DNA from: Sacculina carcini
Taxonomy: Eukaryota; Arthropoda; Thecostraca; Sacculinidae
Length of the DNA stretch: 64,000 nt
Assembly (NCBI GenBank): GCA_916048095.2
Contig: OU696587.1
Coordinates: 3,566,079 to 3,630,078, forward strand
Direction of reading: 5' to 3'
Under the pieces are notes generated by a model. It was not told the DNA's origin. It made no database searches and was given only the letters and a program-made list of their open reading frames with translations. Numbering within the stretch: position 1 is the stretch's first letter; every line of letters starts with the position of its first letter. The translations under genes were made by a program, and so were the position numbers. This document shows, piece by piece, positions 1 through 11,882 of this stretch.

Positions 1-14
1 TGATTGCGTTTCAG

Positions 15-1127
15 ATGGAGTCTCAGTTTGATCAGATTCATCAGCGGTGCTTGATGAACGGTGAATTATGGCAAGACCCAATGTTTCCTGCCACACAAGC
101 CTCTGTTTTCTACCATCAAACTCCTCCGTTTCAGTTTGTCTGGAAACGGCCTCGTGTGAGTTGCGTCTTGATAATTTGTATATTTCTGTGCCGATGCTGT
201 AGATATTAATATATATGCGCCTGATTTTGATTGGTTTGACACTATATAGCTCATTTCCTGATATCCGCTTATCTCGACATTTGATGGTCGGTTTTGTGTG
301 TCAACCTTATTCGACGTGTTGTTGACAGGAATTGTGCAATGACCCATTGTTCATGCGTGAAGATGAACTGGACTTCAATATTAGCCCCGGCAAGCTCGGT
401 GGGTCCACCATGTGCCGGCTTATTGACTATTTATGACTATTTATGATTATTTATTCATGACTCGCCGACTTATTTGTCACTTACTCTTCCTCTTAATCTC
501 TTTGTGCGAATCGCCTGCTGCTGTCTCGAGTATCGTTTATCTCTCTCCTACCATGCTAGTCGGCCATGCTTACACAAGCGCTCACGAGCCGAGGTAATTA
601 TTACTGTAGCTGCGCTTTGTTGAATCGGTTATATATGTTGTGACTGTTGATGTCCCTTATATGAAGTTCGGTGTGTGTTATGCTGATAGGAGACAGTTGG
701 TTTGTGTCATGTGTCGGCTGCTTGCAGACCACACGTGGTCTGTTCTACCGCGTCGTGCCCGCCGATCAGACGTTCGATCCGAGCTCCTATTCGGGTGTTT
801 TCAGGTGTGTCAGCTCAACCTCATATACACCGATCATCTATGATTGACACACATTCTTGACCGGCGTAATAATACCGTGATATTTTCAAACTTTCACACA
901 ACCAAGCTTGTCTGTCACTCTTTATATGTGTGTGCGTCAGATTCCGAGTGTTCTGGAACGGCGAGTGGGTGGAGGTGTTGGTCGATGATCGACTGCCTAC
1001 AGTCAACGGCAGGCCGGCGTTCACGTGTTCTCGCGACGGTCGCGTCTTCTGGGCCTCGCTGCTCGAGAAAGCCTGCGCCAAGTGAGATATTGCGCCGTCT
1101 CGCCGGCTCCACATTGTTTGTGCATGC

Positions 1128-1160
<33 letters not shown>

Positions 1161-1540
1161 CTGTATGTGTGTCTGTAATGGTGTGTGTATGCTGTCTGAA
1201 ATACTTTTATGTGTTTGTGTGTGTACATTCTGTGTGTGCTGTCTAATATACCTTTGTGTGTGTGTGCTGTCAGAAATACGTTTGTGTGTGTACATGCTGT
1301 GTATGCTGTCTGAGATGTCTCTCTATCTGCGTTTGTGTACGTGTCTTTATTTGTGTGTACGTGGTGTGTATGTATGTCAGTGTGTTTGTGTGTGCGCGTG
1401 TGAGTGTGTGTGTGTGTGCGCGCGCATGTGAGTGTGTGTGTGTGCGCGTTTGCAGCGCCCTAGAGACCCTCTAGGTGTAGGGCGCTATATAAATATCTAT
1501 CTAATGTAACGTAATGTGTGTGTGTGTGTGTGTGTATTTT

Positions 1541-1571
<31 letters not shown>

Positions 1572-2801
1572 GTGAGTCAGACTGCACGGCTCATTCGAGG
1601 CGCTCAAGTACGGCAGCAGCGTGGACGGTCTGGCCGATATGACGGGCGGCGTGGCCGAGGTGGTGCCGCTCGACCAGCACGCGCCGTCCGCCGCCCTTCT
1701 CGCCTCTCTGCTGCGTCACACGTCGCTCGTCACGGCAGTGGCGGACAAACACGTTAGTGCGCCACGATTGTCGCAGCAAATCGGGCGGGATGTCGCATTG
1801 TGTGTGCTGTAGGGCAGATTATCGGTGAATTGTGTCTGTTAACGTTTATGTGTGTGTGTGTGTGTGTGTGCGTGTGTGTCAGGCATCAAACGGGACCACG
1901 TTGGAACAACTATCCAACGGTATTCTGGTGGGGTCGAACTACAGAGTATTGGCGCTGGATGAGGTATTTTTCCAATTTACACTTTTCTCACAGCCTCTTT
2001 CTAACTCGGTGTTTCTTAACCTTTCTCAGTGCTTGTATCCCTTCAAATCAGCAGTCAGCTCTCGTACCCCCTGGATTATTGATATACGAAAATATACAAA
2101 TACAAACGACATAATAACAAAACGTTTGTATTCAATATTGATTCATACAACTCCGTTAAGAGGATTAAGCAAAACTACGTTTTTCAGGAAAAGCATAATG
2201 CATAGGTTGGACATATAGTTTATTTTAAAGAAATTACAGGAGTCTTCGCACCCCTAGGAACCAGTCTCGCACCCCTAGTAACCAGTCTCGCACCCCTAGG
2301 AACCAGTCTTGCACCCCTATGAACCAGTCTCACACCCCTAGGAACCAGTCTTGCACCCCTAGGAACCAGTCTTGCACCCCTAGGAACCACTCTCGCACCC
2401 CTAGGAACAACTCTCGCACCCCTAGGAACAACTCTCGCACCCCTAGGAACCAGTCTCGCACCCCTAGGAACCAGTCTCGCACCCCTAGGAACCAGTCTTG
2501 CACCCCAGGTTAAGAACCCCTGTTCTAGCTGATGTGTACTTCACCGTAATATACCCTCATTCATTGTGGCAAGCTGGTGGTAAAATGTGACACAAGCCAT
2601 TGATGAGTTGATCTTACTGATAATAAAACTATTACCAATACCCGCCTGTGTGTGTCAGTGCGAGGAAGGGGCGGGCGGTTGTGTTGTACTTTTGCAGTCT
2701 TCACTGGGCGCTGCCGGGTTGTGTGCGCGTGACATCATGTGTGTGCCTCCAGCCAGTCGTCACACACAGCCACAATCTACCGCTGAAGGCTGCTTCTGGT
2801 G

Positions 2802-2834
<33 letters not shown>

Positions 2835-3308
2835 TACATATATAATTGCTGGAAATCAGCGTTTCTCTCTATTTCGCTATCTATTTTGCTGTGACTTCAT
2901 TGCATCGAATACAACGTACACACAATAATTTGCGTGAATGACGATATGAAGAATGTGTGTGTTCGTGTGTGTGTGTTTATTGACATGCAGGATATCGGTG
3001 GGCGAGTTTGTGCGTTCGTTCAGTCACCTGGAGGTGGTGCATTTGGACGAGGAGACTGCTCGAGCCGAGACAACACTGAGGGCGGGTCGGCCGTGGCACG
3101 TGAAGGTGTACCAGGGCGTGTGGCGGCGTGGAGTGACTGCAGGCGGGTGCCGCAACAACACAGGTGCCGTTCGTGCATACACTGGGTGTCACACAGGGTG
3201 TATGTTCACATTGTGTGGACTCACATACAAACTATGATACAAGTCAGAACTGCACCAACACTCAATTCAAGCGAAGCTAAAGTGCCGGCATAAAAGTTTC
3301 TGACACAG

Positions 3309-3363
<55 letters not shown>

Positions 3364-5285
3364 CACGCATACACCCACACACCCACATATACGCTCACAC
3401 ACAGCCAAACAAACGCTAGCAGACGCAGACAGACACACACGCAGATCCACAAATATATACAGACAAACACACAGCGTTGATTATACATATAAATCACTAA
3501 TACAATAATACAATAATATTATAATGGCGCACTGAACATGCACGGTTGTGTGTAATTGTGTTGGCTCGGGCAGATACGTTTCACATAAACCCGCGACTGC
3601 AGCTGGGCGTGACTGGCGCCGAGCCCTTGTTGATCAGCCTGTCGCAGCACGCAGTCACCGAGCCTCGCGTGGTCGGATTCACCGTGTACCCGGCCTCTGC
3701 GGCCGATTTCACTGCGTGTCCGACCACGGCTTGCAGGGCAGATGGAGACCCGGCCGCGGCGGTCTCATCGGTGGCCGCCGTGCATGACAGCGGCTTCTTC
3801 CGACAACGCAAGAGTCTCGTCAACTCGCAGTACACCAACGGACGTCAGGTCAGACATAGTCACCGCTGTTATTGTCAGTCCGGCGATCGTCAATGTCAAT
3901 TGTCAATTGTCAGTCGTGCAGGCTGTTCCAGTTCTAGTTCACTTCACCGCACAACACACAACAATGTTGTGCCATTGTCAATAATGCTCAGTGGATTTCA
4001 GCCATGTTTCAAAATATTCACTAATCTGTGACTCCCAATTGACTCGATATCACTTGATTTACTTCTGATTAATGCTGAGCAATTCAGGTGAACATTTTGT
4101 GGTGATTATTGAGTCAGAATACTGCTAGCGTGCAGTGACAGTGATGCGTGGGTGTTGTGCGAGTTAATGCACGAGTTTCTGTGTCGTCATATTGGATTAT
4201 TATCGTAATGTCAGGTGTCGCAGCGGTGCAGCCTGAAGCCAGGCAGTTATATCGTCGTGCCGACCACGTTTGAGCCCGCTCACGAGGCCCAGTTCACTCT
4301 GCGTGTCTTCTCCACGCGCACCGTCAAACTGCGCTTCCTAGACACTCCGCCGGCCGTGCTGAGGAACCCCGTGCTCAAGGTACCGCCTGTCTATTCTCAT
4401 CCTCTCACTCCCTCTCGCCTGTCTATTCTCATCCTCTCACTCCCTCTCTCCTGTCTATTCTCATCCTCTCACTCCCTCTCTCATGTCTATTCTCATCCTC
4501 TCACTCCCTCTCTCCTGTCTATTCTCATCCTCTCACTCCCTCTCTCCTGTCTATTCTCATCCTCTCACTCCCTCTCTCCTATCTATTCTCATCCTCTCAC
4601 TCCCTCTCGCCTGTCTATTCTCATCCTCTCACTCCCTCTCTCATGTCTATTCTCATCCTCTCACTCCCTCTCTCCTGTCTATTCTCATCCTCTCACTCCC
4701 TCTCTCCTGTCTATTCTCATCCTCTCACTCCCTCTCTCCTGTCTATTCTCATCCTCTCACTCCCTCTCTCCTGTCTATTCTCATCCTCTCACTCCCTCTC
4801 TCCTGTCTATTCTCATCCTCTCACTCCCTCTCTCCTGTCTATTCTCATCCTCTCGCTCCCTCTCTCCTGTCTATTCTCATCCTCTCGCTCCCTCTCTCCT
4901 GTCTATTCTCATCCTCTCACTCCCTCTCTCCTGTCTATTCTCATCCTCTCACTCCCTCTCTCCTGTCTATTCTCATCCTCTCGCTCCCTCTCTCCTGTCT
5001 ATTCTCATCCTCTCGCTCCCTCTCTCCTGTCTATTCTCATCCTCTCACTCCCTCTCTCCTGTCTATTCTCATCCTCTCACTCCCTCTCTCCTATCTATTC
5101 TCATCCTCTCACTCCCTCTCTCCTGTCTATTCTCATCCTCTCGCTCCCTCTCTCCTGTCTATTCTCATCCTCTCACTCCCTCTTTCCTGTCTATTCTCAT
5201 CCTCTCACTCCCTCTTTCCTGCGGGTCTCCGCTTTTCTCGTAAATGTTTGTTGATGTTTGCACAGTTAGTGAGACGTGTCGACCC

Positions 5286-5348
<63 letters not shown>

Positions 5349-7136
5349 AGGCGCCGGTGAGTGTGGACGGCAATGGATTCAACCAGTACGAGGCCGTGTT
5401 CCTGCAGCTGGCCGACGAGCACAAAACAGTCAACGCGTTTGAGCTGCACGAACTGCTAGAAGCCTGTCTGCCCAACGGTACTCAATCACCAACACTCTCA
5501 TGTGCGGTATGAGTGGTTGAAATTTCAATGTTAATTGATCGCGGCTGTGTTGAGTTTCGAACCCTGGACCTTCGAGTTACTACTAGTGCGATGTTGCCAC
5601 TGAGCCGCTGTGGTCATATGTTGTGTGTGCCTTATTAACAGATTATATCAAGAGCTGCGCCACCCTGCCTGTCAGTCGTCAAGTGGTGTTTCTCATGGAC
5701 ACGTCAGGTCTGGGCAGACTGAGTTTCGTCGACTTCAAGGATCTGATGTGCAGTCTGAAACTCTGGCAAACCGTCTTCAACAACCACGCCAAGGAGAAAA
5801 CGGGCGTGCTGCGGGCCGAACGGTATGCGCGTGTGTATGTATGTAGTGTGGTGTCTGTGTCTGTTTGTGTGTCTCTATGTGTATCTTTATGTGTGTGTGT
5901 GTGATATTTAATATTCCTTCGGGTTCTCATGTTTCTTCTTATTTACAAAAACTTAAGTTACTTCCCATTAAGGCTCTTATTGAGTACCGTATTTGTTTAA
6001 TTATTCATTCAGCTCTTCATCTTCGTAAGCCTGCGTATCTATTTGACCTTATGTCTTATAAAACCTCATCTCTTTGTCTTAGGTCTTCTAACGATCCTTT
6101 TCTACTAGTTGAACCTTCCTTTCCTTCTAGGCATTCTCACTACAATCGTTGTTTCTCTATCTTAGGACCTCGTATCTACAATAGGCTTTCTCCCTCAATA
6201 CGCTCAATCAAATCTCTATCTCTTTTCAAGAAACATACTAAAAACTTCTCTCAAGTCTTATTACTGTCTTGATAATAATGTATATATTAGTACTGAATAT
6301 AAGGTCTGATTGTTTCCTAATTCTGTCTTCTATGTGTATGTGTTTCATGCGTGTATGTTTTCCGTTCTTGTGTATGTATGTTTCTGCATCGTATGCTATC
6401 TGTGTGTTGCTGTGTTGAGCTCTGTTATTTGTGTTTGTGTGTCTGTTGTGTTGTGTTATCTGTCTATTTGTTAAAGTGTATGTCTTTGTGTGTCTGTCAT
6501 GTTGTGTTTTCTGGTTTGTATTTGTGTGTCCATTGTGTTGTGATTTGTCAATCTGAGTGTATGTCGTTGTATGCCTGCTTTGTTGTCTTAATGTGTTGTA
6601 TTTTGTGTTGTCTTCTGTTGTCTTATTCAATATGTGTGTGTGTGTGTGTGTGTGTATTTTTGTGTTTTTGAGTATGTAAACGTGAGTGTATGTTTTTTAC
6701 TTGTGCGTATATGTGCTTGTCTGTTTTGTTTCTGTTTTGTGTGAGTGTGTTTGCGAGCAATTGTGTATGTGTATGACTCTTGTGCTTGAGTGTGTACATG
6801 TGTGTGAGCGCTTTTGAGACCCTCGGGTGAATGTAATGTGTGTATGTGACGGATGGGTGCAGACTGCGCGAGTCATTGCTGGAGGTGGGCTTGCAGTTGA
6901 GTTGTGACGTGCTGGCCGTGCTGGTACAGCGCTTCATGCGGCGTGACGGCACGCTGCGCTTCGGCGACTTTGTGGCTGCCGTGTTGCAATTGTGCACGGC
7001 CTTCCACACGTTCGGCGAGAAACAGGCCGGCGCAGGCGTGCGACTCTCCACGGCCGAGGTATTGACGCTCACATACTGGTGCTTGTCAGCGAGTCGCAAC
7101 CCAAACACCCTGGGTTCGATTCCCGGTAGTTGCTAG
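15..7136 (+). CDS. Atypical calpain lacking the Cys-His-Asn triad (13 exons, 5' end uncertain)
   Basis: Seen: 13 exons join in phase into about 684 residues: 15-155, 329-398, 690-804, 941-1081, 1581-1752, 1883-1963, 2659-2798, 2991-3163, 3574-3848, 4215-4379, 5351-5477, 5642-5822, 6863-7136. Order of domains: protease core (FPA near the start, then LGDSWF, RVVPADQ, GEWVEVLVDDRLP, GGVAE), a calpain C2-like domain (WHVKVYQGVWRRGVTAGG, NPRLQLGV, LKPGSYIVVPTTFEP) and a C-terminal EF-hand region (DTSGLGRLSFVDF). Active calpains read LGDCW, GHAYSV and RNPWG; here these are LGDSW (Ser73), GSNYRV (Ser231) and QSSLG (Ser254, by alignment). Known: triad-less calpains occur in several animals and protists and are thought to act as scaffolds. 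Inferred: no proteolysis. Exon 1 begins at an AG, so its ATG may be internal and an upstream exon may exist. The last residues run into a tRNA-like repeat, so the true C-terminus is uncertain. Confidence 0.85.
1452..1530 (+). repeat. LINE/SINE 3'-end hairpin running into (TG)n
   Basis: AGCGCCCTAGAGACCCTCTA then GGTGTAGGGCGCT can fold into a stem (AGCGCCCTA with TAGGGCGCT). It is followed by ATATAAATATCT, TAATGTAACGTAATG and a TG microsatellite. The same block recurs at 6797, 10272, 17898, 18008 and 32761. Confidence 0.7.
1999..2530. mobile_element. Non-autonomous hAT-like element with an internal 21-bp minisatellite, in a calpain intron
   Basis: The element (2007-2522) starts GGTGTTTCTTAACCT and ends, read in reverse complement, CAGGGGTTCTTAACCT, so it has imperfect terminal inverted repeats. 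It is flanked by TTCTAACT (1999-2006) and TTCTAGCT (2523-2530), an 8-bp target duplication with one difference, as expected for hAT transposons. The inner 2241-2510 is about 12-13 copies of a 21-bp unit containing CGCACCCCTAGGAACCAGTC. No transposase is present. It lies wholly within the intron 1964-2658. Confidence 0.75.
2241..2510. repeat. 21-bp minisatellite (about 12-13 copies)
   Basis: Tandem unit of the form CAGTCTCGCACCCCTAGGAAC with C/T and G/A/T variants. The unit is a multiple of three, so it reads as an apparent open frame (NQSxTPR repeated), which is not a gene. Confidence 0.9.
3311..3361. repeat. (CA)n microsatellite
   Basis: About 25 CA units in the calpain intron 3164-3573. 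The following 80 bases are degraded CA-rich sequence. Confidence 0.95.
4391..5222. repeat. 32-bp pyrimidine minisatellite (about 26 copies) filling a calpain intron
   Basis: The unit reads TCTATTCTCATCCTCTCACT followed by CCCTCTCTCCTG, 32 bases, nearly purine-free on this strand. Copies differ mainly by A/G at the CTCACTCC position and C/A in the last bases. Because 32 is not a multiple of three and the unit has no stop in any frame, long false open frames arise in all three forward frames. It fills most of intron 4380-5350, which ends in a TG microsatellite and the 3' splice site at 5350. Confidence 0.95.
5284..5350. repeat. (TG)n microsatellite forming the 3' splice-site tract
   Basis: About 30 uninterrupted TG units run directly into CAG at 5348-5350, the acceptor of a calpain EF-hand exon. 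There is no ordinary polypyrimidine tract after the minisatellite. Confidence 0.9.
5546..5612 (-). repeat. tRNA-like (SINE head) fragment in a calpain intron
   Basis: Reverse complement shows GCGGCTCAGTGGC (A-box like) and GGGTTCGAAAC (B-box like) about 35 bases apart. It lies in intron 5478-5641. There is no complete cloverleaf, so it is read as a tRNA-derived SINE head rather than a tRNA gene. Confidence 0.55.
5905..6840 (+). mobile_element. 5'-truncated non-LTR retrotransposon, C-terminal part, in a calpain intron
   Basis: Encodes the last about 120 residues of a LINE reverse-transcriptase protein ([52 protein letters not shown]), then a T/G-rich 3' region and the shared 3' end GAGCGCTTTTGAGACCCTCG with TGAATGTAATGTGTG. 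It is about 90% identical at protein level to the copy at 10272-11640 on the other strand, so both belong to one family. Confidence 0.85.
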
Positions 7137-7140
7137 TTTT
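7078..7140 (+). repeat. tRNA-like B-box fragment overlapping the calpain stop
   Basis: CCTGGGTTCGATTCCCGG is a strong B-box/T-arm match. The calpain frame reads through the putative GT donor at 7059 into this repeat and stops inside it at 7134-7136. Confidence 0.5.
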
Positions 7141-7896
7141 TTCCAGTATTATGTCATGCATCAATTGCTCCTAATTGGAATCAATTATATCGGATATGGT
7201 TGTGCCAGTCTAGCAAGTAGGAGACCTGCTGATGTTTGTTGCGTCCTTGGTGGGAATGGTGTGGTCGGTACTGATTAAACTGTTCCACGTGGCGCTGAAA
7301 TAATCTCCTGTGTGTGTGTGTGTGTACGGCGTGTTTGTGATGTCTGTCTGCAGTGGCTTCGAGGCGCCCTGTCGTGTTGACTTGATCCTGTATGAGTGAC
7401 TGATGTCACACCGACAACTCACAGTCATGCGGGTTTGCGTCCATTCGTCCAGCTTCTCATATCTGCGCCAGTATTAGTGCGCGCTTGTGTATGTGTGTGT
7501 GTGTACTTCACTTCAGGTTAGTGAACTCGGGTATGTGAAAGGAAATGACTATATGGCAAGGTATCTGGGTGTTCGTGAGTATGTATGCGTGTGTGTGAGT
7601 GTGTGTTTGAAAACATTCCGTCCATTGCGTCGCGAACTCATTGTGCAACGTGAAAATCATTGTACCTGACCAATCAATGTGTTTAGACACTTGATTGCTC
7701 ATATATTTATACGTCTATATCAAGCGGATCTTGAAATTGTGTTTCATCTTTCATTGACAGCGCAACGCTTGTGATAATCATCTTTATTAATTGATTTCGT
7801 AAAGTTCTTGTTCTATGTATGTCTGCTGTGCATTATTGTGTATTGGCTGGCAATTCGTGGCGTCTAGACTCATCTAGACATCTTGCATGTCGCATC

Positions 7897-7902
7897 AATA
7901 AA
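7897..7902 (+). promoter_or_regulatory. Candidate poly(A) signal for the calpain gene
   Basis: AATAAA on the plus strand, about 0.76 kb after the last calpain stop and only 157 bases before the convergent anoctamin stop. A TTTATT at 7783-7788 gives AATAAA on the other strand, beyond the anoctamin stop. If both are used, the two transcripts overlap at their 3' ends. Confidence 0.35.
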
Positions 7903-8058
7903 CATCACATTGCAACCGGCCGTATTATCAATGAGTGGCGTGTGTGAGTGCTCACTGCTGTTGTCTGCGTCGTATCATTCGTATTGCACAGAAGGCACAG
8001 GACACACACACACACACACACACACGAGAGTGCATCGAGAGTGCTCGAGAACGAGGAG

Positions 8059-9978
8059 TTAGTGACGCTGGCGGAGTTGGGAGTGGGAGCTCAGCGCCGG
8101 CGGCGTTTGTGTCGCCTGCAGTTTGTCAGCGGCCAGTTTGTCTGACTTCATTCGTCTCCTGATATCTCTGCGTCGCTGTGTTCACGTCCAACCAACAGAC
8201 AAACACAACAAAACGACGCGCACATCACGATTCACAGCGAGTTCTATCAAGCAAATGCGCCCACACATCGCTAGCGGGGCTTTATTGAGCCGCTCTCCGC
8301 CGCTGTAAGGAAACATAATGGAGAACTAAGCTTGACGGATAACCAGAGCTAAAAATATTGGGCTTTCTGTGTGCAATAACGTCTCGTTAGCACGCGGTGG
8401 ATACGGTGTCTGATTGTTGCCACTGAGAGAGAGGCGTTCTATCTAGCAAGCCGGACGAAGCGACGGCAGACCTGACCTGCTAGCTCAACTGTTCCTGCAC
8501 TCTTGCTTAACTTGGACATAGCGAGGTAGGAAGAACACGAAGATGAGAGAAATCATTTTGCTCCGAGATATAACACAAGCAATGAGAGGGGTGTCATATG
8601 GTCTGACAGGCCGGTGCGCCCATTAAACACCAATTATTATGAAACAGAGAGAGTGAGAGAGGTTTGGCACACGCACCTGATGGTGCAGTTGTTGTCGCAC
8701 GTGGTATTGCTGGCGCGCCACAGCTCGTCGCACCCAGCCAGGCACGTCGGGAACGGCCTGACGCACGAGCAGTTTGAGTGCGAGCATAGCGTGTTCTGCG
8801 ACGACAAACACGGCTAGCCAGTGATCGGCGCCGAGATGACCGGGCGCCACATCACGCACCGCCGACGACAAACACAACAACGCACAGTTGGTGATGGCTG
8901 CCAACACGCCCATCACCTCGAACGCAGGCTAACACATCAACACACACACACACATACAGACAGAAGTGAGCGTAAAGTGTTGTCACATCATCAGCCCACT
9001 CTAGATCAGTGTTTTGTTAGATGTGAGTATTTCCCACTGGTGGATAATTGAAAATGAATAGTTGGTTCATTAATAATTGTGTAGTAATTATACGCAGTGG
9101 TACGGAATGGCTAACATGTCACTGTCACACACACACACACACACGCACACACACACACGCACACACACACACACGCACACACACACACACACACAGGGTT
9201 ACCATCCAGGCGCCGATATTGCGCACGGTCTTGGCGGCCGGTCGCTGGTGCACGCGACACAATTTGAACGCGTCGGCGCGAATCTCCAGCACGTTGTTGA
9301 GCACAGCCCAGAAGGCCGCCATCGGAAAGACGGGCGAGAAAAGAAACGCGTAGCCGAACTGCACAAACATCTCCAGATAATCCTCATGTGTGTCCTGTCC
9401 CGCACACAATGAGAATATTTGAGCATAATTAGAGAAATGGGATGGCGTGTTGGTCTCACGGGGGTCGAGATCGCTATTTGTTTGGCTTTCTCAAATGTCT
9501 ATTTATTTAAATGTCTCTGTATTATTGTGAAGCATTTATTGTTATTGTGTCTCTGTTATTTCGTGTTTGTTTGATAAATGTCTTTTTTGTTTTGCAGAGT
9601 ATTGTTACACAATGTCTGGGAGCAAAAAGTCTTCATTTAAGCCACCAGGACAGTGGTTGCCAGCCTGTGAGGATCTTCCAGGTGGTTGCACGAACACTTT
9701 CTGTGTCATGAACAACAGTACCAGGACATGATTTCAGATGAGCTGTGAGCAAAATGATACCCCGCCTTGACCAGCTGGTGGAGAAGAAGCAGACACAGGC
9801 CTCGCATTGAGTCGTTTATTTCAGTTGATTGTTGTGTTCTACTATATAAACTGAGTTTCTCTGGAGCCAGGTGGTGTGCGGCGACTTTATGGGACCTCCA
9901 AGTAGTATTCGATCACAAAATGGTTGGGAACCACCGCACTAGCACACGGTCAAACAGTGGCACATTAGCCCAGCCCGC

Positions 9979-10022
<44 letters not shown>

Positions 10023-10227
10023 AGAGAGAGAGAGCCAGAGATAGCCAGTATTAGTCACCGGGTACGGGTCCAGTTGCAACTGCCACTTCACGTACAGCAC
10101 GTGCTGGTGCAGCGGCGGCAACACGTGCACACCACGTGGCGTCCACGTGCTGCCACGTGCATCATCGTCCCCGTCAGAGGGGCGCACAGGGGCGCGCGAG
10201 AACCACCCCGCCAAATATGAACGCACC

Positions 10228-10276
<49 letters not shown>

Positions 10277-11634
10277 TACATTACATTACATTAAGACATT
10301 TCTATCGCGCTTTTCACCCGAGGGTCTCAAAAGCGCTCACACACACACACACTCAAGCACAAGAGCCATACACATACACAATCACGAACACACACACTCA
10401 CCTACATACACACACACAAAACAGACAAGTACATATACGCACAAACACAGACACACTCACGTTTACATACTCAAAAACGCAAAAATACACACGCACATAC
10501 ATATTGAATAAGATAGCACAGCAGACATACAGCACAGAATACAACACATTAAGACAACACAGCAAGCATACAACGACATACACTCAGATTGACAAATCAC
10601 AACACAATAGACACACAAATACAAACCAGAAAACACAACATAACAGACATACAATGACATACACTGAAACACATAGACAGAGAACACAACTCAACAGACA
10701 CACAAACACAGATAACAGAGCTCAACACAACAACACATAGACAGCATACAATGGAGAAACATACATACACAAGAACGGAAAACACACGCATGAAGCACAT
10801 ACACATAGAAGACAGAATTAGGAAACAATCAGACCTTATATTCAGTACTAATATATACAATATTATTAAGACAGTAATAAGACTTAGTGATAAAGAATTT
10901 TTTGTATGTTTTTTTAAAAGAGATATAGATTTGATTGAGCGTATAGAGGGAGAAAGCCTATTGTAGATACGAGGTCCTAAGATAGAGAAACAACGATTGT
11001 AGTGAGAATGCCTAGAAGGAAAGGAAGGTTCAACTAGTAGAAAAGGATCGTTAGAAGACCTAAGAGAAAGAGATGAGGTTTTATAAGACAGAAGGTCAAA
11101 TATATACGCAGGCTTACGAAGATGAAGAGCTGAATGAATAATTAAACAAATACGATACTCAATAAGAGCCTTAATGGGAAGTAACCTAAGTTTTTGTAAA
11201 GAAGAAGAGACATGAGAACCCGAAAGAAGATTAAATATCATACGACAGGCCTTATTAATTATAGATTGAAGTTTCCTAAGCTGGCGGTGGTTGAAAGATA
11301 GTAGAAGAGAACAGCAATACTGAATTTTACTGAAGATGAATGAGTTAGCTAACTTGAAAGCAGCAGAAATAGTTATATATCTACGAATGGAATAGATACG
11401 CCTAAGTTGAAAGTTACAGCACCTGATAATGTCAGAGATGTGATAATCAAAAGAAAGAGAGCTATCAAAAATGATACCAAGACTACGTACAGAGCAGGAT
11501 AGAGGTATACTAAGAGAAGTAGTACTATTAGAAGATGGAAAGATAATATACTTAGTCTTATCAGGATTAAGTTTGAGATGACGAGTGAACGCCCAACTTT
11601 CAATATCAGATATAATAGAATCACACATATATAT

Positions 11635-11725
<91 letters not shown>

Positions 11726-11848
11726 TGAAGACATGTGCTGGCATAAGATAGTGAGGTGTATGTATGAGTGACGTCACAATGAAAACACTATGAAATATAG
11801 AGGTAGGGAACACATGTATGTGCATGTGAAAAATCGTAAATAAGTGCA

Positions 11849-11882
<34 letters not shown>

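Noticed and set aside
844..1474. Open frames rich in VCVC or HTHT
   Set aside because: Translations of (TG)n/(CA)n microsatellites, here and at many other positions (for example 13548-14137, 14258-14782 and 18736-19337). They are not proteins.
2319..2513. Open frame encoding NQSxTPR repeats
   Set aside because: Product of the 21-bp minisatellite inside a hAT-like element; no homology or splice support.
4215..5442. Very long open frames (up to 342 codons) encoding SLSPVYSHPLTP-type repeats
   Set aside because: They come from the 32-bp minisatellite, which has no stop in any frame. Only the first 55 codons of one frame (4215-4379) are a real calpain exon.
7948..8145. Plus-strand frame [20 protein letters not shown] as a terminal calpain exon
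   Set aside because: No suitable acceptor or calpain similarity. The opposite strand holds the last anoctamin exon with correct phase and stop.
10080..10170. Cluster of CACGTG words
   Set aside because: Lies inside anoctamin coding exon 10059-10226; codon usage explains it.
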